NCBI GenBank assembly: GCA_947449695.1
Contig: CANFST010000027.1
Coordinates: 1 to 37,316 of the forward strand
Direction of reading: 5' to 3'
DNA: 37,316 nt
DNA from: Chitinophagales bacterium
Lineage (GTDB): Bacteria; Bacteroidota; Bacteroidia; Chitinophagales; CAIODY01
In this document: positions 25,651 to 34,794 of the stretch, one piece after another
How the letters are laid out: each line of letters begins with the position of its first letter
How positions within the stretch are numbered: the stretch's first letter is position 1
Made by a program: the position numbers and the translations under genes
The notes under the pieces: model-generated
Database searches by the model: none
Seen by the model: the letters and a program-made list of their open reading frames with translations, nothing else
What the model was told of the DNA's origin: nothing

Positions 25651-28600
25651 ATGACAAAGAAAAACACATATCTGCTTATCATTTTCTTTTGCATTTTTCT
25701 ATGCAGTCTGTATGTGGAATTTAGTTTTTTCAACGCCTCAGTTTCTAGAAAAGTATCTTCACTTCAAAATAAAGTAAATGCAATTGAGCAGAAAGAATTT
25801 GTAGTTGCCAATCATTTATCCGAACAATTCAATCATGCAAATAACTATAAAATAAATAATGAATCTGGGCTCAATTATGGCATTTACAACCACGATAGTT
25901 TAATCAATTGGAGCAACCCTAATTCAGTTTTGTTGCAACATATTGATTCGTTGCCACCCAACCATTCTATTCATTTTTTTAACAATACCTATTTTTTAGT
26001 GTATAAAAAGGTGTTTAATCAAATCACTATTGTAGTTTCCTATCCGATTTATTTTCATTACAATTTTCCAAATAAATATTTACGAAATGGTTGGAATGGC
26101 TTTGATTTTTTAAGTTCACTTGAATTAGAAGAACAGCCGAATAAAAGTGATTTTGAAATTAAAAGTAGTGATGGCAACCTATTATTTCGTGTAAAAAACA
26201 CAAATGAAAAAAGCATTCACAACCATAATTGGGAAGAATTTTTTGTAATGGTGTACCTTTTTCTTTTTACTTTTTTGGTTTTCCTGACTTTTCAATTTTT
26301 CAAAAATATTGTTCATAAAAAAACAAAATTATTTTTTGCAGCGGTTACAATTAGTTTACTGATTGTGATTTTTTATTGCTGCAATTTATTCCAATATCCA
26401 TTTAGCTTGCATCAACTTGGATTTTTTAACCCAGAGATTTATGCTTCAAAATATATAAGTTCATTTGGCAATTTGTTTTTCGTGATTTTGCTTTGGTTTG
26501 CCATTTGCACTCTGCTAACCAAATATTTGCAAACCACTGAAAAGCTTGATTTGATAAAGCTTTCAGCACTATACAGCTTTCAATTTATTTTCACTTATTA
26601 CACTTGTGTTAGTTTGGTGAATGATTCTTCTATCAGTTTTTCAGTGTTTAATTACGAAGATTTTAATCTGAATTCTGTTGTAGCACTTCTGGCTCTGTGT
26701 TTACAATTTGTGAATTTATTTTTATTGCTGTTCAGAAGTAATAAATTTCTTGAAAACAAAAATAATTTATGGATTGGATTAAGTGTTGTAGCCATTTGCT
26801 CAACATTTCTTGCACTTAGTTTTGATTATTTTTTAGAACTAAATTTTATTCTTACTAATAGTCAATTAATTTTATTGAGTGCTGGATTTATAGTGGCTTA
26901 TTATTTTTTGCAAAAAGTATTCAAAAACAATTTTCTATTCTCAAACACAGCTATCATAGCTACTTTGGCGTTTTTTGGTGCATTTGTATTAAATCAAAGC
27001 ATTCAAAAAAAAGAACTAAACAATCAAATTTCTTTAGCCAATTATTTAGGTAAAGAACGCGATGAAGCCACTGAATTTTTCTTTGATGATGTTTATAGAA
27101 AGTTAGAACAAGACCAGTTTGTAACTAGTTATTTTAGTAATCAAACTTTTTACAAACAAGAACTTTTAAACCATTTAAAGCAAAAATATTTCATCGGATA
27201 TTTTAGCAAATACGATATAAAAATTGCTGTATTCAAAAGCAAAAATTCGTTTTATTGTGGCGATAAAAAATTAAAAGATACACTTTCGCAAAAGGCTGAT
27301 AGTGTTACTAATGGCTTATTTTATTTTACCAATTCAGCGAATGAAACAAAATATTTTGGAAGGATTTTATTCAAGAGCAAAAATGAAATTGTTGGAAAAA
27401 TAATTGTTCAGTTCAGCACTCGGGCTTATAAAAAAGAAACAGTTTATCCATCATTAGTTTTAAATTTAAAGTCGAGTAATGATGCAACGGAAGAACAAAT
27501 TAATTATGCTGTTTATAATAAGAACATTTTAAAAAAACAATCAGGCAGTTATCCATTTCCTTTCAATTGCAAATTAGAAAGCAATAAAAGTTTAACCTAT
27601 ACAGAAAACGATTACCATCATTTTATTACCACCACTTCATCTGGGAATATTGTATGGATAAGCACTCTGGACCATAACACTTACCAATTCCTTTCTTTTT
27701 TCTGTTTGTTAATCATTGTGATTTCTGGCATTTTGATTTTAAGATTAGCTTTATATCATTCAGCAGATTTCGTTTTCTTCAATCGAATGTCATTCAGAAA
27801 TAAATTACTAAGCATTGTTACTGCTTTGATATTTTTCACTTTGTTCATCACTGCATTTTTGTTTGTTTTTTATTCTAAAAAAGAATTAAACAATCTTCTT
27901 CATTTTAATTTATCTAACAAAATTGAAAACGTACAAAAGGACTTGATGTTAAGTATCGAAAGTTTATCCTCCAAAAAAACATTTCATAAACACAATGAAA
28001 ATTCGATAGAAGATATTATTCAGCATTTATCAGTTGTTCACGATGTTGATATAAATTTATTTGACTTGAAAGGAAATTTAATTTCGTCCTCACAAAATCT
28101 AATTTTCGACAATAATATTTTAGCACCAAAGATAAGATTTGATGTATTAAAAGCAATTTCAGCACAAAGCAACTCATTGATTTTAAAAAATGAAAGAATC
28201 GGGAATTTAAGTTTTCTTTCAGCCTATATTCCAATAATTAACGAACAAAATAGAGTGCAATACATTTTGAATGTGCCTTATTTTTTCAGAGAAAAAGAGT
28301 TGACAGACAATTTTAACAACTTGATTATTTCACTCATGATTGTTTATGTTTTGCTGATTTTATTTGCAGTTTTATTGTCTTATTTAATCTCCAATAATCT
28401 AACACACTCATTTGAAATAATCAGCAAAAAAATGAGTGCGCTTAAACTTGGAAAGAAAAATGAATTGATTGAATGGAACAGGAATGATGAAATTGGTTCT
28501 CTAGTAAATGAATACAACAAGATGATTTTGCAATTGGAAAATAGTGCAGAGAAACTGGCTCAAAACGAACGTGAGTCAGCCTGGAGAGAAATGGCAAAAC

Positions 28601-29247
28601 AGGTGGCTCATGAAATCAAAAATCCTTTAACACCAATGAAATTAAGCATTCAGATGCTTGAACGTGCAATAAAAGATAAACGTGATGATGTGAATGAATT
28701 GTCATTAAAAGTTTCAAAAACTTTAGTTGAGCAGATTGATAATTTAGCTCAAATCGCAACCCAATTTTCGCAGTTTGCAAAAATTTCATCTGCTCATGCC
28801 GAACTATTTAACTTGATAGATTTATTGGAAAATGTTACATCATTGTATGCAGAACAAAATCCTTCTATCAAGATTGAGTTGATAAAATACGATAATAAAG
28901 TATTGGTGTTTGCTGATAAAAATCAATTCTTAAGTGTGTTTAATAATTTGATTTTAAATGCAATTCAAGCAATTCCGGAATACGTTGAGGGCAAAATTGT
29001 TATGGAAGAAAAAATAATTGAAAACAAAATTAACATCACAATCAGTGATAATGGATGCGGAATTGATGAGGATAAAATTGAACGAATTTTTGAACCCAAC
29101 TTCACTACCAAATCAAGCGGGACTGGCTTGGGACTTGCAATTGCTAAAGCCATCATTCAAAATATTGATGGAGAAATTAGTGTTAAAACAAAATCAAAAA
29201 TAGGAACAATATTTACAATAAAAATTCCTACGAAAGTTAATTTATAA
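25651..29247 (+). CDS. Very large multi-pass sensor histidine kinase (NtrY-like)
   Basis: 1198 aa. It starts with a TM at about 5-27, an extracytoplasmic region to about 190, then a run of eight or so TM segments (about 195-450), a second outer region, TM segments near 675-700 and 725-750, another outer region, a final TM at 891-914 and a HAMP domain to about 965. The kinase core is complete: His987 in VAHEIKNPLTPMK, an N-box near 1098 (NNLILNAIQA), DNGCGID at 1133, FEPNFTTK, and GTGLGLAI at 1157. The core is of the NtrY class. The multi-pass N-terminus resembles other Bacteroidota kinases that I cannot name. No response regulator is adjacent. Coupled translation with the phosphoglycerol transferase suggests envelope sensing. 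Confidence 0.92.
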   Translation: MTKKNTYLLIIFFCIFLCSLYVEFSFFNASVSRKVSSLQNKVNAIEQKEFVVANHLSEQFNHANNYKINNESGLNYGIYNHDSLINWSNPNSVLLQHIDSLPPNHSIHFFNNTYFLVYKKVFNQITIVVSYPIYFHYNFPNKYLRNGWNGFDFLSSLELEEQPNKSDFEIKSSDGNLLFRVKNTNEKSIHNHNWEEFFVMVYLFLFTFLVFLTFQFFKNIVHKKTKLFFAAVTISLLIVIFYCCNLFQYPFSLHQLGFFNPEIYASKYISSFGNLFFVILLWFAICTLLTKYLQTTEKLDLIKLSALYSFQFIFTYYTCVSLVNDSSISFSVFNYEDFNLNSVVALLALCLQFVNLFLLLFRSNKFLENKNNLWIGLSVVAICSTFLALSFDYFLELNFILTNSQLILLSAGFIVAYYFLQKVFKNNFLFSNTAIIATLAFFGAFVLNQSIQKKELNNQISLANYLGKERDEATEFFFDDVYRKLEQDQFVTSYFSNQTFYKQELLNHLKQKYFIGYFSKYDIKIAVFKSKNSFYCGDKKLKDTLSQKADSVTNGLFYFTNSANETKYFGRILFKSKNEIVGKIIVQFSTRAYKKETVYPSLVLNLKSSNDATEEQINYAVYNKNILKKQSGSYPFPFNCKLESNKSLTYTENDYHHFITTTSSGNIVWISTLDHNTYQFLSFFCLLIIVISGILILRLALYHSADFVFFNRMSFRNKLLSIVTALIFFTLFITAFLFVFYSKKELNNLLHFNLSNKIENVQKDLMLSIESLSSKKTFHKHNENSIEDIIQHLSVVHDVDINLFDLKGNLISSSQNLIFDNNILAPKIRFDVLKAISAQSNSLILKNERIGNLSFLSAYIPIINEQNRVQYILNVPYFFREKELTDNFNNLIISLMIVYVLLILFAVLLSYLISNNLTHSFEIISKKMSALKLGKKNELIEWNRNDEIGSLVNEYNKMILQLENSAEKLAQNERESAWREMAKQVAHEIKNPLTPMKLSIQMLERAIKDKRDDVNELSLKVSKTLVEQIDNLAQIATQFSQFAKISSAHAELFNLIDLLENVTSLYAEQNPSIKIELIKYDNKVLVFADKNQFLSVFNNLILNAIQAIPEYVEGKIVMEEKIIENKINITISDNGCGIDEDKIERIFEPNFTTKSSGTGLGLAIAKAIIQNIDGEISVKTKSKIGTIFTIKIPTKVNL

Positions 29248-29248
29248 T

Positions 29249-30133
29249 TTAAATTTGAACTAACTGGCGATACAGACTTCTTACCAATCCATCCGCCAAG
29301 CCAAACTTTGGAACGTAGATTTCATCAATGTTTGCCCAACGCATTACGCTGTTATAAATTTGCAAAGCAGGCATAATTACATCTGCTCTGTCTTCACGAA
29401 GATTATATTTTATCATTCGTTCTTCCACATTCATTTTTCCTAGCTCATCAAAATAATCTTTCAAAACACTTGATGGTAAAGGCTTCCCATCTTTTCGTTT
29501 GCTTAAGCCAAATATTTTATTGATGTTACCACCCGAACCAATGCCTTGTAAATTCTTGAAATTTTTTGTTTCTGATTTCACGAATTCTTTAAATCGTTGC
29601 CATTCTTTATCGCTCACTTTGTTCTTCAACATTCTGATAGTGCCAATGTTAAATGATTCTTCAAACATCATTTTACCATCGTTAAACATCGTCAATTCGG
29701 TGCTTCCACCGCCAACATCAATGTATAAATAAGAATGTTCTTTATCTAAAAAAGTTTCAATGTGGTTTTGAAAAATTGTATCTGCTTCTTCTTTGCCACT
29801 TATTACTTTAATATTGATGCCTGTTAATGCTTTCACTCTGCCAATAATTTCCTCTGAATTGCTAGCATCTCTCATTGCCGAAGTAGCGCATGCGACATAG
29901 TTTTCTACCTCATGTACTTGCATCAAATATTTATAACTGCGTAAAGTGTTTACAATGTCTTCTTCTTTTTTAGCCGAAATAAATCCGTATTCAAATACAT
30001 CGAAACCTAATCGCAGCGGCACTCTCACCAAATTCAATTTAATGAATTGCGGATTGGCTTTGTCATTATCGAGCACCTCACAAATCAGCAATCTTGCTGC
30101 ATTACTCCCAATATCAATGGCGGCGATTTTCAA
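29249..30133 (-). CDS. ppx: Exopolyphosphatase, Ppx/GppA family (short form)
   Basis: 294 aa, one-domain-pair form without the C-terminal HD-like domain of E. coli Ppx. It removes phosphate from polyphosphate or pppGpp. The actin-like ATPase fold is shown by AAIDIGSNAARLLI at 4-17, TSAMRDASN (phosphate 1 region), ISGKEEADTIF, YIDVGGGSTELTMF (phosphate 2) and IGSGGNINKI. The only start is TTG at 30133: the frame has a TAA two codons upstream, so no ATG is available before the first strand. It follows ppk1 by 9 bases, forming a classic polyphosphate operon where synthesis and breakdown are coupled. Confidence 0.93.
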   Translation of the reverse strand: MKIAAIDIGSNAARLLICEVLDNDKANPQFIKLNLVRVPLRLGFDVFEYGFISAKKEEDIVNTLRSYKYLMQVHEVENYVACATSAMRDASNSEEIIGRVKALTGINIKVISGKEEADTIFQNHIETFLDKEHSYLYIDVGGGSTELTMFNDGKMMFEESFNIGTIRMLKNKVSDKEWQRFKEFVKSETKNFKNLQGIGSGGNINKIFGLSKRKDGKPLPSSVLKDYFDELGKMNVEERMIKYNLREDRADVIMPALQIYNSVMRWANIDEIYVPKFGLADGLVRSLYRQLVQI

Positions 30134-30142
30134 AATTTAGTT

Positions 30143-32203
30143 CTAATTTATTGTTGCAAGATATTTCATGATTTCAACTTGCGAACGATTTTTTTTCTGT
30201 CCGTCATTTAGCTTATAATCATTACTCAAATGATTATCCAATATACGAGCTTTCACATTATCTTGCCATTGCAATCTTAATATTTCCTTTAATTCTTTTT
30301 TCAAAGAAACATTATTAATTGGGCAAGTAGCTTCAACACGATGGTCTAAATTTCGCACCATCCAATCGGCCGATGAAATAAATATTTTTTCATCGCCACC
30401 ATGATAAAACTCAAACACACGGGCATGTTCTAGGTATTCATCAACAATACTAATGGCTTGTAAATGATGCTTTAATTTTGGTAAATCAGTCATCATACAA
30501 AAAATCCCACGAACAATTAATTTGATTTTTACGCCCTGTTTTGCAGCGGCATACAATTGTTCTATCAAAATTTCATCCGACAAAGAATTCATTTTCAAAA
30601 TCATTTCAGCATGCTTTCCTTTCTTTGCCTGTTTGATTTCAAACTCAATTAATTCAGTAATTTTTGTTCGTAAATTAGTTGGACAAGTAATTAATTGAGT
30701 GCATTCATTAATCACTTTTGCATACAATGTGTGATTTCCTAAGTATTTAAAAATTCGCTCCACATCAGCCATTATAGCGGAATTGGAGGTAAGCAAACAA
30801 AAATCTAAATAAATTTTTGCTGTTTTTTCATTCAAATTTCCAGTGCTCACAAAGCCATATTTTTTACTTCGAGTTCCAACTTTCTTTTTAATAACACACA
30901 CTTTTGCATGTACTTTCATTTCAGGAATTCCTAATAAAACTTTTACACCTTCTTCTTCTAAAACACTCTTCCAGTATAGGTTTGCCTCCTCATCAAATCT
31001 GGCTCGTAGCTCCAGCATCACAGTTACCTGCTTGCCATTTCGAGCGGCATTAATCAAGGCATTCATCACTTTTGAATTTGATGCTAAACGATACGCCGTA
31101 ATTTGAATACTCTGCACATCTGCATCCATTGCGGCTTCACGAAGTAAATCTATTAATGTATCGAATGAATGATAAGGAAAACTAAGCAACACATCTTTTT
31201 GCAAAATCACATCAGTAACCCTGGGTGTATCTTTGAAAGCCTCATGGGTAATGATTTTGCGCTGCGATTTTTGTTGCGGAAAAACATTTGGAAAATCCAT
31301 AAAATCGCGGAAGTTGTGAATTCTACCACCTGGTATAACATTGTCTTTTGAAATCACAGCTTGTCGGGTAAACAAATAATTCAGCAATCGTGCATCCATT
31401 TCTTTATCATACACCAATCGCACTGTTTTTGCTTTTTTTCTTTTCTTCAATCCATCTTCGATTTTTTGAATCAAGTTGGTATTTACATCATTATCCAAAT
31501 CAATTTCCGCATCTTTAGTTATTTTAAAAATCCAAGCATCAAATTGGTCGAAATCCATGTGAGCAAAAATGTATTTCAAGTTAAATCGAATCACATCTTC
31601 TAACAAAATAATTTGTGTTTGATTGGGCGCAGAAGGAATTACCACAAAGCGATTCATCACTCTTGTTGGAATTTCAATCACCGCAAATTTATGCTGATAC
31701 GCATTGGTACTCGATGACATTTGCACCGCCAAATAAATTGATTTATCACGAAGATTTGGGAACACGGGAATGCTCTCTACCATCAACGGAATAATGTTGC
31801 TGCGCACTTCGGTATCAAAATATTCTTTTACAAATTTTTGTTGAGCTGCATTTAATTGTTTTTCAGTTTTGATAAACACATTGTTGCGCTTCATTTCTAC
31901 AATGATGGATTGCCAAATTCTATTGAATTCATTTTGTTGCAGCAACACTGTTTGATGAATTTCTTCCATGATGCGTTTTGGATTTTTTTCCAAATGCATA
32001 CGCAAATCTGCTTTTTTTCCAAACTCTAACATTCGTGAAAGTGTAGCAACTCTTACCCGAAAAAATTCATCTAAATTGTTGGAGAAAATTCCTAAAAAAC
32101 GAATGCGTTCTTTGAGCGGAACGCTTTTGTCTGCGGCTTCTTGCAAAACTCTACCGTTAAAAGACAGCCAACTTATATCGCGAACAATAAACTTTTTTTT
32201 CAT
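30143..32203 (-). CDS. ppk1: Polyphosphate kinase 1
   Basis: 686 aa, the usual PPK1 length. It reversibly polymerises the gamma-phosphate of ATP into polyphosphate. Landmarks are the N-domain RDISWLSFNGRVLQEA and NNLDEFFRVR, then SFPYHSFD, and the active-site region ALINAARNGKQVTVMLELRARFDEEAN. The autophosphorylated histidine is His432 in KVHAKVCVI. VSTGNLNEKTAKIY follows and the second catalytic half has FISSADWMVRNLDHRVE. The ATG at 32203 fits the family. The gene heads the ppk1-ppx operon and diverges from the LpxH-like gene. Confidence 0.97.
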   Translation of the reverse strand: MKKKFIVRDISWLSFNGRVLQEAADKSVPLKERIRFLGIFSNNLDEFFRVRVATLSRMLEFGKKADLRMHLEKNPKRIMEEIHQTVLLQQNEFNRIWQSIIVEMKRNNVFIKTEKQLNAAQQKFVKEYFDTEVRSNIIPLMVESIPVFPNLRDKSIYLAVQMSSSTNAYQHKFAVIEIPTRVMNRFVVIPSAPNQTQIILLEDVIRFNLKYIFAHMDFDQFDAWIFKITKDAEIDLDNDVNTNLIQKIEDGLKKRKKAKTVRLVYDKEMDARLLNYLFTRQAVISKDNVIPGGRIHNFRDFMDFPNVFPQQKSQRKIITHEAFKDTPRVTDVILQKDVLLSFPYHSFDTLIDLLREAAMDADVQSIQITAYRLASNSKVMNALINAARNGKQVTVMLELRARFDEEANLYWKSVLEEEGVKVLLGIPEMKVHAKVCVIKKKVGTRSKKYGFVSTGNLNEKTAKIYLDFCLLTSNSAIMADVERIFKYLGNHTLYAKVINECTQLITCPTNLRTKITELIEFEIKQAKKGKHAEMILKMNSLSDEILIEQLYAAAKQGVKIKLIVRGIFCMMTDLPKLKHHLQAISIVDEYLEHARVFEFYHGGDEKIFISSADWMVRNLDHRVEATCPINNVSLKKELKEILRLQWQDNVKARILDNHLSNDYKLNDGQKKNRSQVEIMKYLATIN

Positions 32204-32358
32204 AAAAAATTAGAATTTAAAAGTAATGCTCAAAATATTTTATGAAAAATGATTTGCGTTATGTTTTGGTTAAGTTTCGGTAACAATTAATTTTATTTAT
32301 ACTTAATCATTCGATTACAATTCAGTAACAATGCACTACGACCTTTGCAAAAACTAAA

Positions 32359-33180
32359 ATGAATTTCAAAAGAGAACTCGAAGTAGTTGTAATCAGTGAT
32401 GTTCACTTGGGCACTTATGGCAGCCATGCCAAAGAGTTGCTGCGTTATCTAAAATCAATTCGCCCACACACTTTAATCCTTAATGGCGATATTATTGACA
32501 TTTGGAATTTTCGTAAAAGTTATTTTCCTGCTACTCACATGGATGTTTTAAGACGCATTATGAAAATGGCAAGCAAAGGTACGAAAGTGATTTATATCAC
32601 AGGAAACCACGATGATTTGCTGCGCAAATACACTGATTTGCAAATGGGTAATCTACAAATTGTAGATAAATATTTGCTAGAAATTGAAAACAAAAAAGCT
32701 TGGATTTTCCATGGCGACGTTTTTGATAACACCACCAAAGGTTCTGCGAAATTACTGGCGAAGCTTGGTGGCAAGGGTTACGACTGGTTGATTATTTTAA
32801 ACAGAATGATTAATTGGATAATGGAAAAATTGGGAAGGGAAAAAGTTTCATTCTCGAAAAAAGTGAAAGACAGTGTGAAAAGAGCAGTATCGTGGATTAA
32901 TAATTTTGAAACCATAGCCTCGGAATTAGCAATTGAAAAAAAATATGATTATGTGATTTGCGGACATATTCACAAACCCCAAAACAGAATTATCAATACC
33001 GAAAAAGGAAGTGTTCAATATTTGAACAGTGGCGATTGGGTTGAAAACCTTACTGCATTAGAGTTTAACGAAGGCGAATGGAAAGTATACCATCATGAAG
33101 ACAATCAGATTGAGAATAATTCAATTGATGCAGAAGAAGAAAATGAAATGGATTTTTTAACTAAAATTTTAGCATCCTAA
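32359..33180 (+). CDS. LpxH-like metallophosphoesterase
   Basis: 273 aa calcineurin-like phosphoesterase. Metal ligands are Asp14 and His16 in SDVHLG, Asp44 in LNGDIIDIW, Asn83-His84 in TGNHDD, HGDVFD, and the C-terminal GHIHKPQ. This is the order of UDP-2,3-diacylglucosamine hydrolase (LpxH), which makes lipid X in lipid A synthesis. The helical insertion (LIILNRMINWIMEKLG) also fits the LpxH group. GNHDD differs from the classical LpxH TGNRD, so it may be an LpxH2-type relative with another substrate. The C-terminus is acidic. The partner glycosyltransferase begins 5 bases downstream. Confidence 0.85.
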   Translation: MNFKRELEVVVISDVHLGTYGSHAKELLRYLKSIRPHTLILNGDIIDIWNFRKSYFPATHMDVLRRIMKMASKGTKVIYITGNHDDLLRKYTDLQMGNLQIVDKYLLEIENKKAWIFHGDVFDNTTKGSAKLLAKLGGKGYDWLIILNRMINWIMEKLGREKVSFSKKVKDSVKRAVSWINNFETIASELAIEKKYDYVICGHIHKPQNRIINTEKGSVQYLNSGDWVENLTALEFNEGEWKVYHHEDNQIENNSIDAEEENEMDFLTKILAS

Positions 33181-33185
33181 TTACC

Positions 33186-34214
33186 ATGAAAATATTTTAT
33201 GCTGTACAAGCCACTGGTAATGGCCATTTGAGCAGAGCAACTCAATTGTATCCCTACTTAAAAAAATTTGGTGAAGTTGATTTTTTTGTAAGTGGAAGTA
33301 ATTCAACTTTAGATTACCCATTTCCTGTAAAATATCGTAGCAAAGGCTGGAGTCTTCATTACAGCAAATGTGGTGGATTAGATTATTGGGATATTTTCAA
33401 AAGCACAAAACCAACAACACTCTATAAAGATGCAGCAGCTCTGCCTTTGAAACAATATGATGTAGTGATAAATGATTTTGATTTCATAACTTCGATGGCT
33501 TGCAAAATGCAGAAAATTAATTCGGTGCAATTAGGTCATCAAGCAAGTTTTCAGAGTGATAATACACCACGACCAGAAAAGAAAAGTAGAATTGGTGAAA
33601 TTGTTTTGAAACATTATGCAAAGGCAACTCAAAATATCGGATTGCATTTCCAATCCTATGATGATTTTATTTTTCCTCCTGTAGTCAAACAGGAATTGAT
33701 GAATCAAGATGTGTTGAACTTAAATCATGTAACGGTTTATTTACCTGCATTTCAACATCATTGTTTGTACGAAACTTTTAAAAAATTAAAAGATATACAG
33801 TTTCATTGGTTCTTGCCCGAAGTGATTCAACCTTATTCTGAAAACAACATTACTTATTATCCTGTGAATCAAAATATGTTTAATAAAAGTTTGCTCACTT
33901 GTCATGGATTAATCACTGGTGGCGGATTTGAGACCCCTTCAGAAGCTTTGTTTTTAGGAAAACGATTGATGAGTATTCCAATAAAAGATCATTACGAACA
34001 ACAATGCAATGGCGCTGCAATGAAAAAAATGGGTGTTGCTGTTTTAGATGGTATTGACGATAATTTTTCGCAGCAAGTTGAAAGTTGGTATTTGCAAAAT
34101 GCCATCAAAACAAATGTGAAAGCAAACAACATTCAAGATACTTTGCAATTTCTTTTTGATACATACCCTTACAATCAAGCAAATGTTGCCGAAGAAAGTT
34201 TCATGTTTTTGTGA
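33186..34214 (+). CDS. GT-B glycosyltransferase, family 28-like
   Basis: 342 aa. The N-terminus AVQATGNGHLSRATQL has the G-N-G-H-x-x-R sugar/lipid-binding loop of MurG/MGDG-synthase-like GT-B enzymes. The C-terminal half has ITGGGFETPSEALFLGKRLMSIP (about 239-261), the nucleotide-sugar-binding Gly loop and Glu of this fold, followed by HYEQQCNG. It has no TM segments, so it would be cytoplasmic or membrane-peripheral. Start ATG at 33186, 5 bases after the phosphoesterase stop, so the two are coupled. Pairing with an LpxH-like enzyme suggests glycolipid or lipid A-related chemistry; acceptor and donor are unknown. Confidence 0.85.
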   Translation: MKIFYAVQATGNGHLSRATQLYPYLKKFGEVDFFVSGSNSTLDYPFPVKYRSKGWSLHYSKCGGLDYWDIFKSTKPTTLYKDAAALPLKQYDVVINDFDFITSMACKMQKINSVQLGHQASFQSDNTPRPEKKSRIGEIVLKHYAKATQNIGLHFQSYDDFIFPPVVKQELMNQDVLNLNHVTVYLPAFQHHCLYETFKKLKDIQFHWFLPEVIQPYSENNITYYPVNQNMFNKSLLTCHGLITGGGFETPSEALFLGKRLMSIPIKDHYEQQCNGAAMKKMGVAVLDGIDDNFSQQVESWYLQNAIKTNVKANNIQDTLQFLFDTYPYNQANVAEESFMFL

Positions 34215-34794
34215 AGTTAAAAATGGGAATTAAACAACTTACACTTACTAACTATTCCAAAGTATAATATTTTAGAAGAAAAAACTGCCCCCATAAATTC
34301 AATGCTAATGGAGACAATTAGAGATTTTAAAACTTTGAAAAAAAAACTTAACTTGGTAAATTAGCTTACTTCTTTATTCAATAATTTTGCGGCAATCATT
34401 GCTACAAAGATTATAGCAGCAATAAAAATAGTAGCTAACGGAGAAATTAATTTGTGTTGCATGGTTATTTTTTTATTGCCACAAAATTCAAAAGACAACA
34501 TGAAGAAAATATTAAGCCCAAATTATTTTACTATGAAACATCAAATAAAAAAATTCTCAAGCAAGTCTTTCTTAGAATTGAATCAATAATTATTAACCCA
34601 CAAAAACAGCACATTATTGCCTAATGTAAACAGTATTTACTTTTATTAATAAATTTTCTGTTCTAAAAAAGCCTATTTGGAAACTTTAAGTTAACATTAA
34701 ATTCATCTATTTTTATTCTTCCCATAAACCCAAAATCATTTACCATGTAGACTTTTGCAATCAGGTAAAATCATCAAACAAAATCTAAATCAAA
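34215..34794. other. Long intergenic region before the Ig-repeat gene
   Basis: The only coding candidate is the 33-codon minus-strand ORF at 34361-34462. A 29-codon plus-strand ORF at 34500-34589 is not supported. No clear terminator or exact TAnnTTTG box was found; at 34747 a near match TAGACTTTTG has the wrong internal spacing. Confidence 0.5.
34361..34462 (-). CDS. Possible 33-aa single-pass membrane microprotein
   Basis: An ATG at 34462 opens a 33-codon frame to TAA at 34361. The peptide has a basic start (MQHK), one hydrophobic segment of about 18 residues (SPLATIFIAAIIFVAMIAA) and a charged end (KLLNKEVS), the arrangement of a small inner-membrane protein. It is too short for standard gene finding. 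Codon usage is unremarkable and no promoter box is visible. It stands alone. It might be chance, but an uninterrupted TM helix with flanking charges is more than expected from random AT-rich sequence. Confidence 0.4.
   Translation of the reverse strand: MQHKLISPLATIFIAAIIFVAMIAAKLLNKEVS

Noticed and set aside
34500-34589. 29-aa plus-strand ORF, Lys-rich, looking a little like a RiPP leader peptide
   Set aside because: It has no cysteine, glycine motif or core region after the leader-like part, and no modification enzyme or transporter is nearby.
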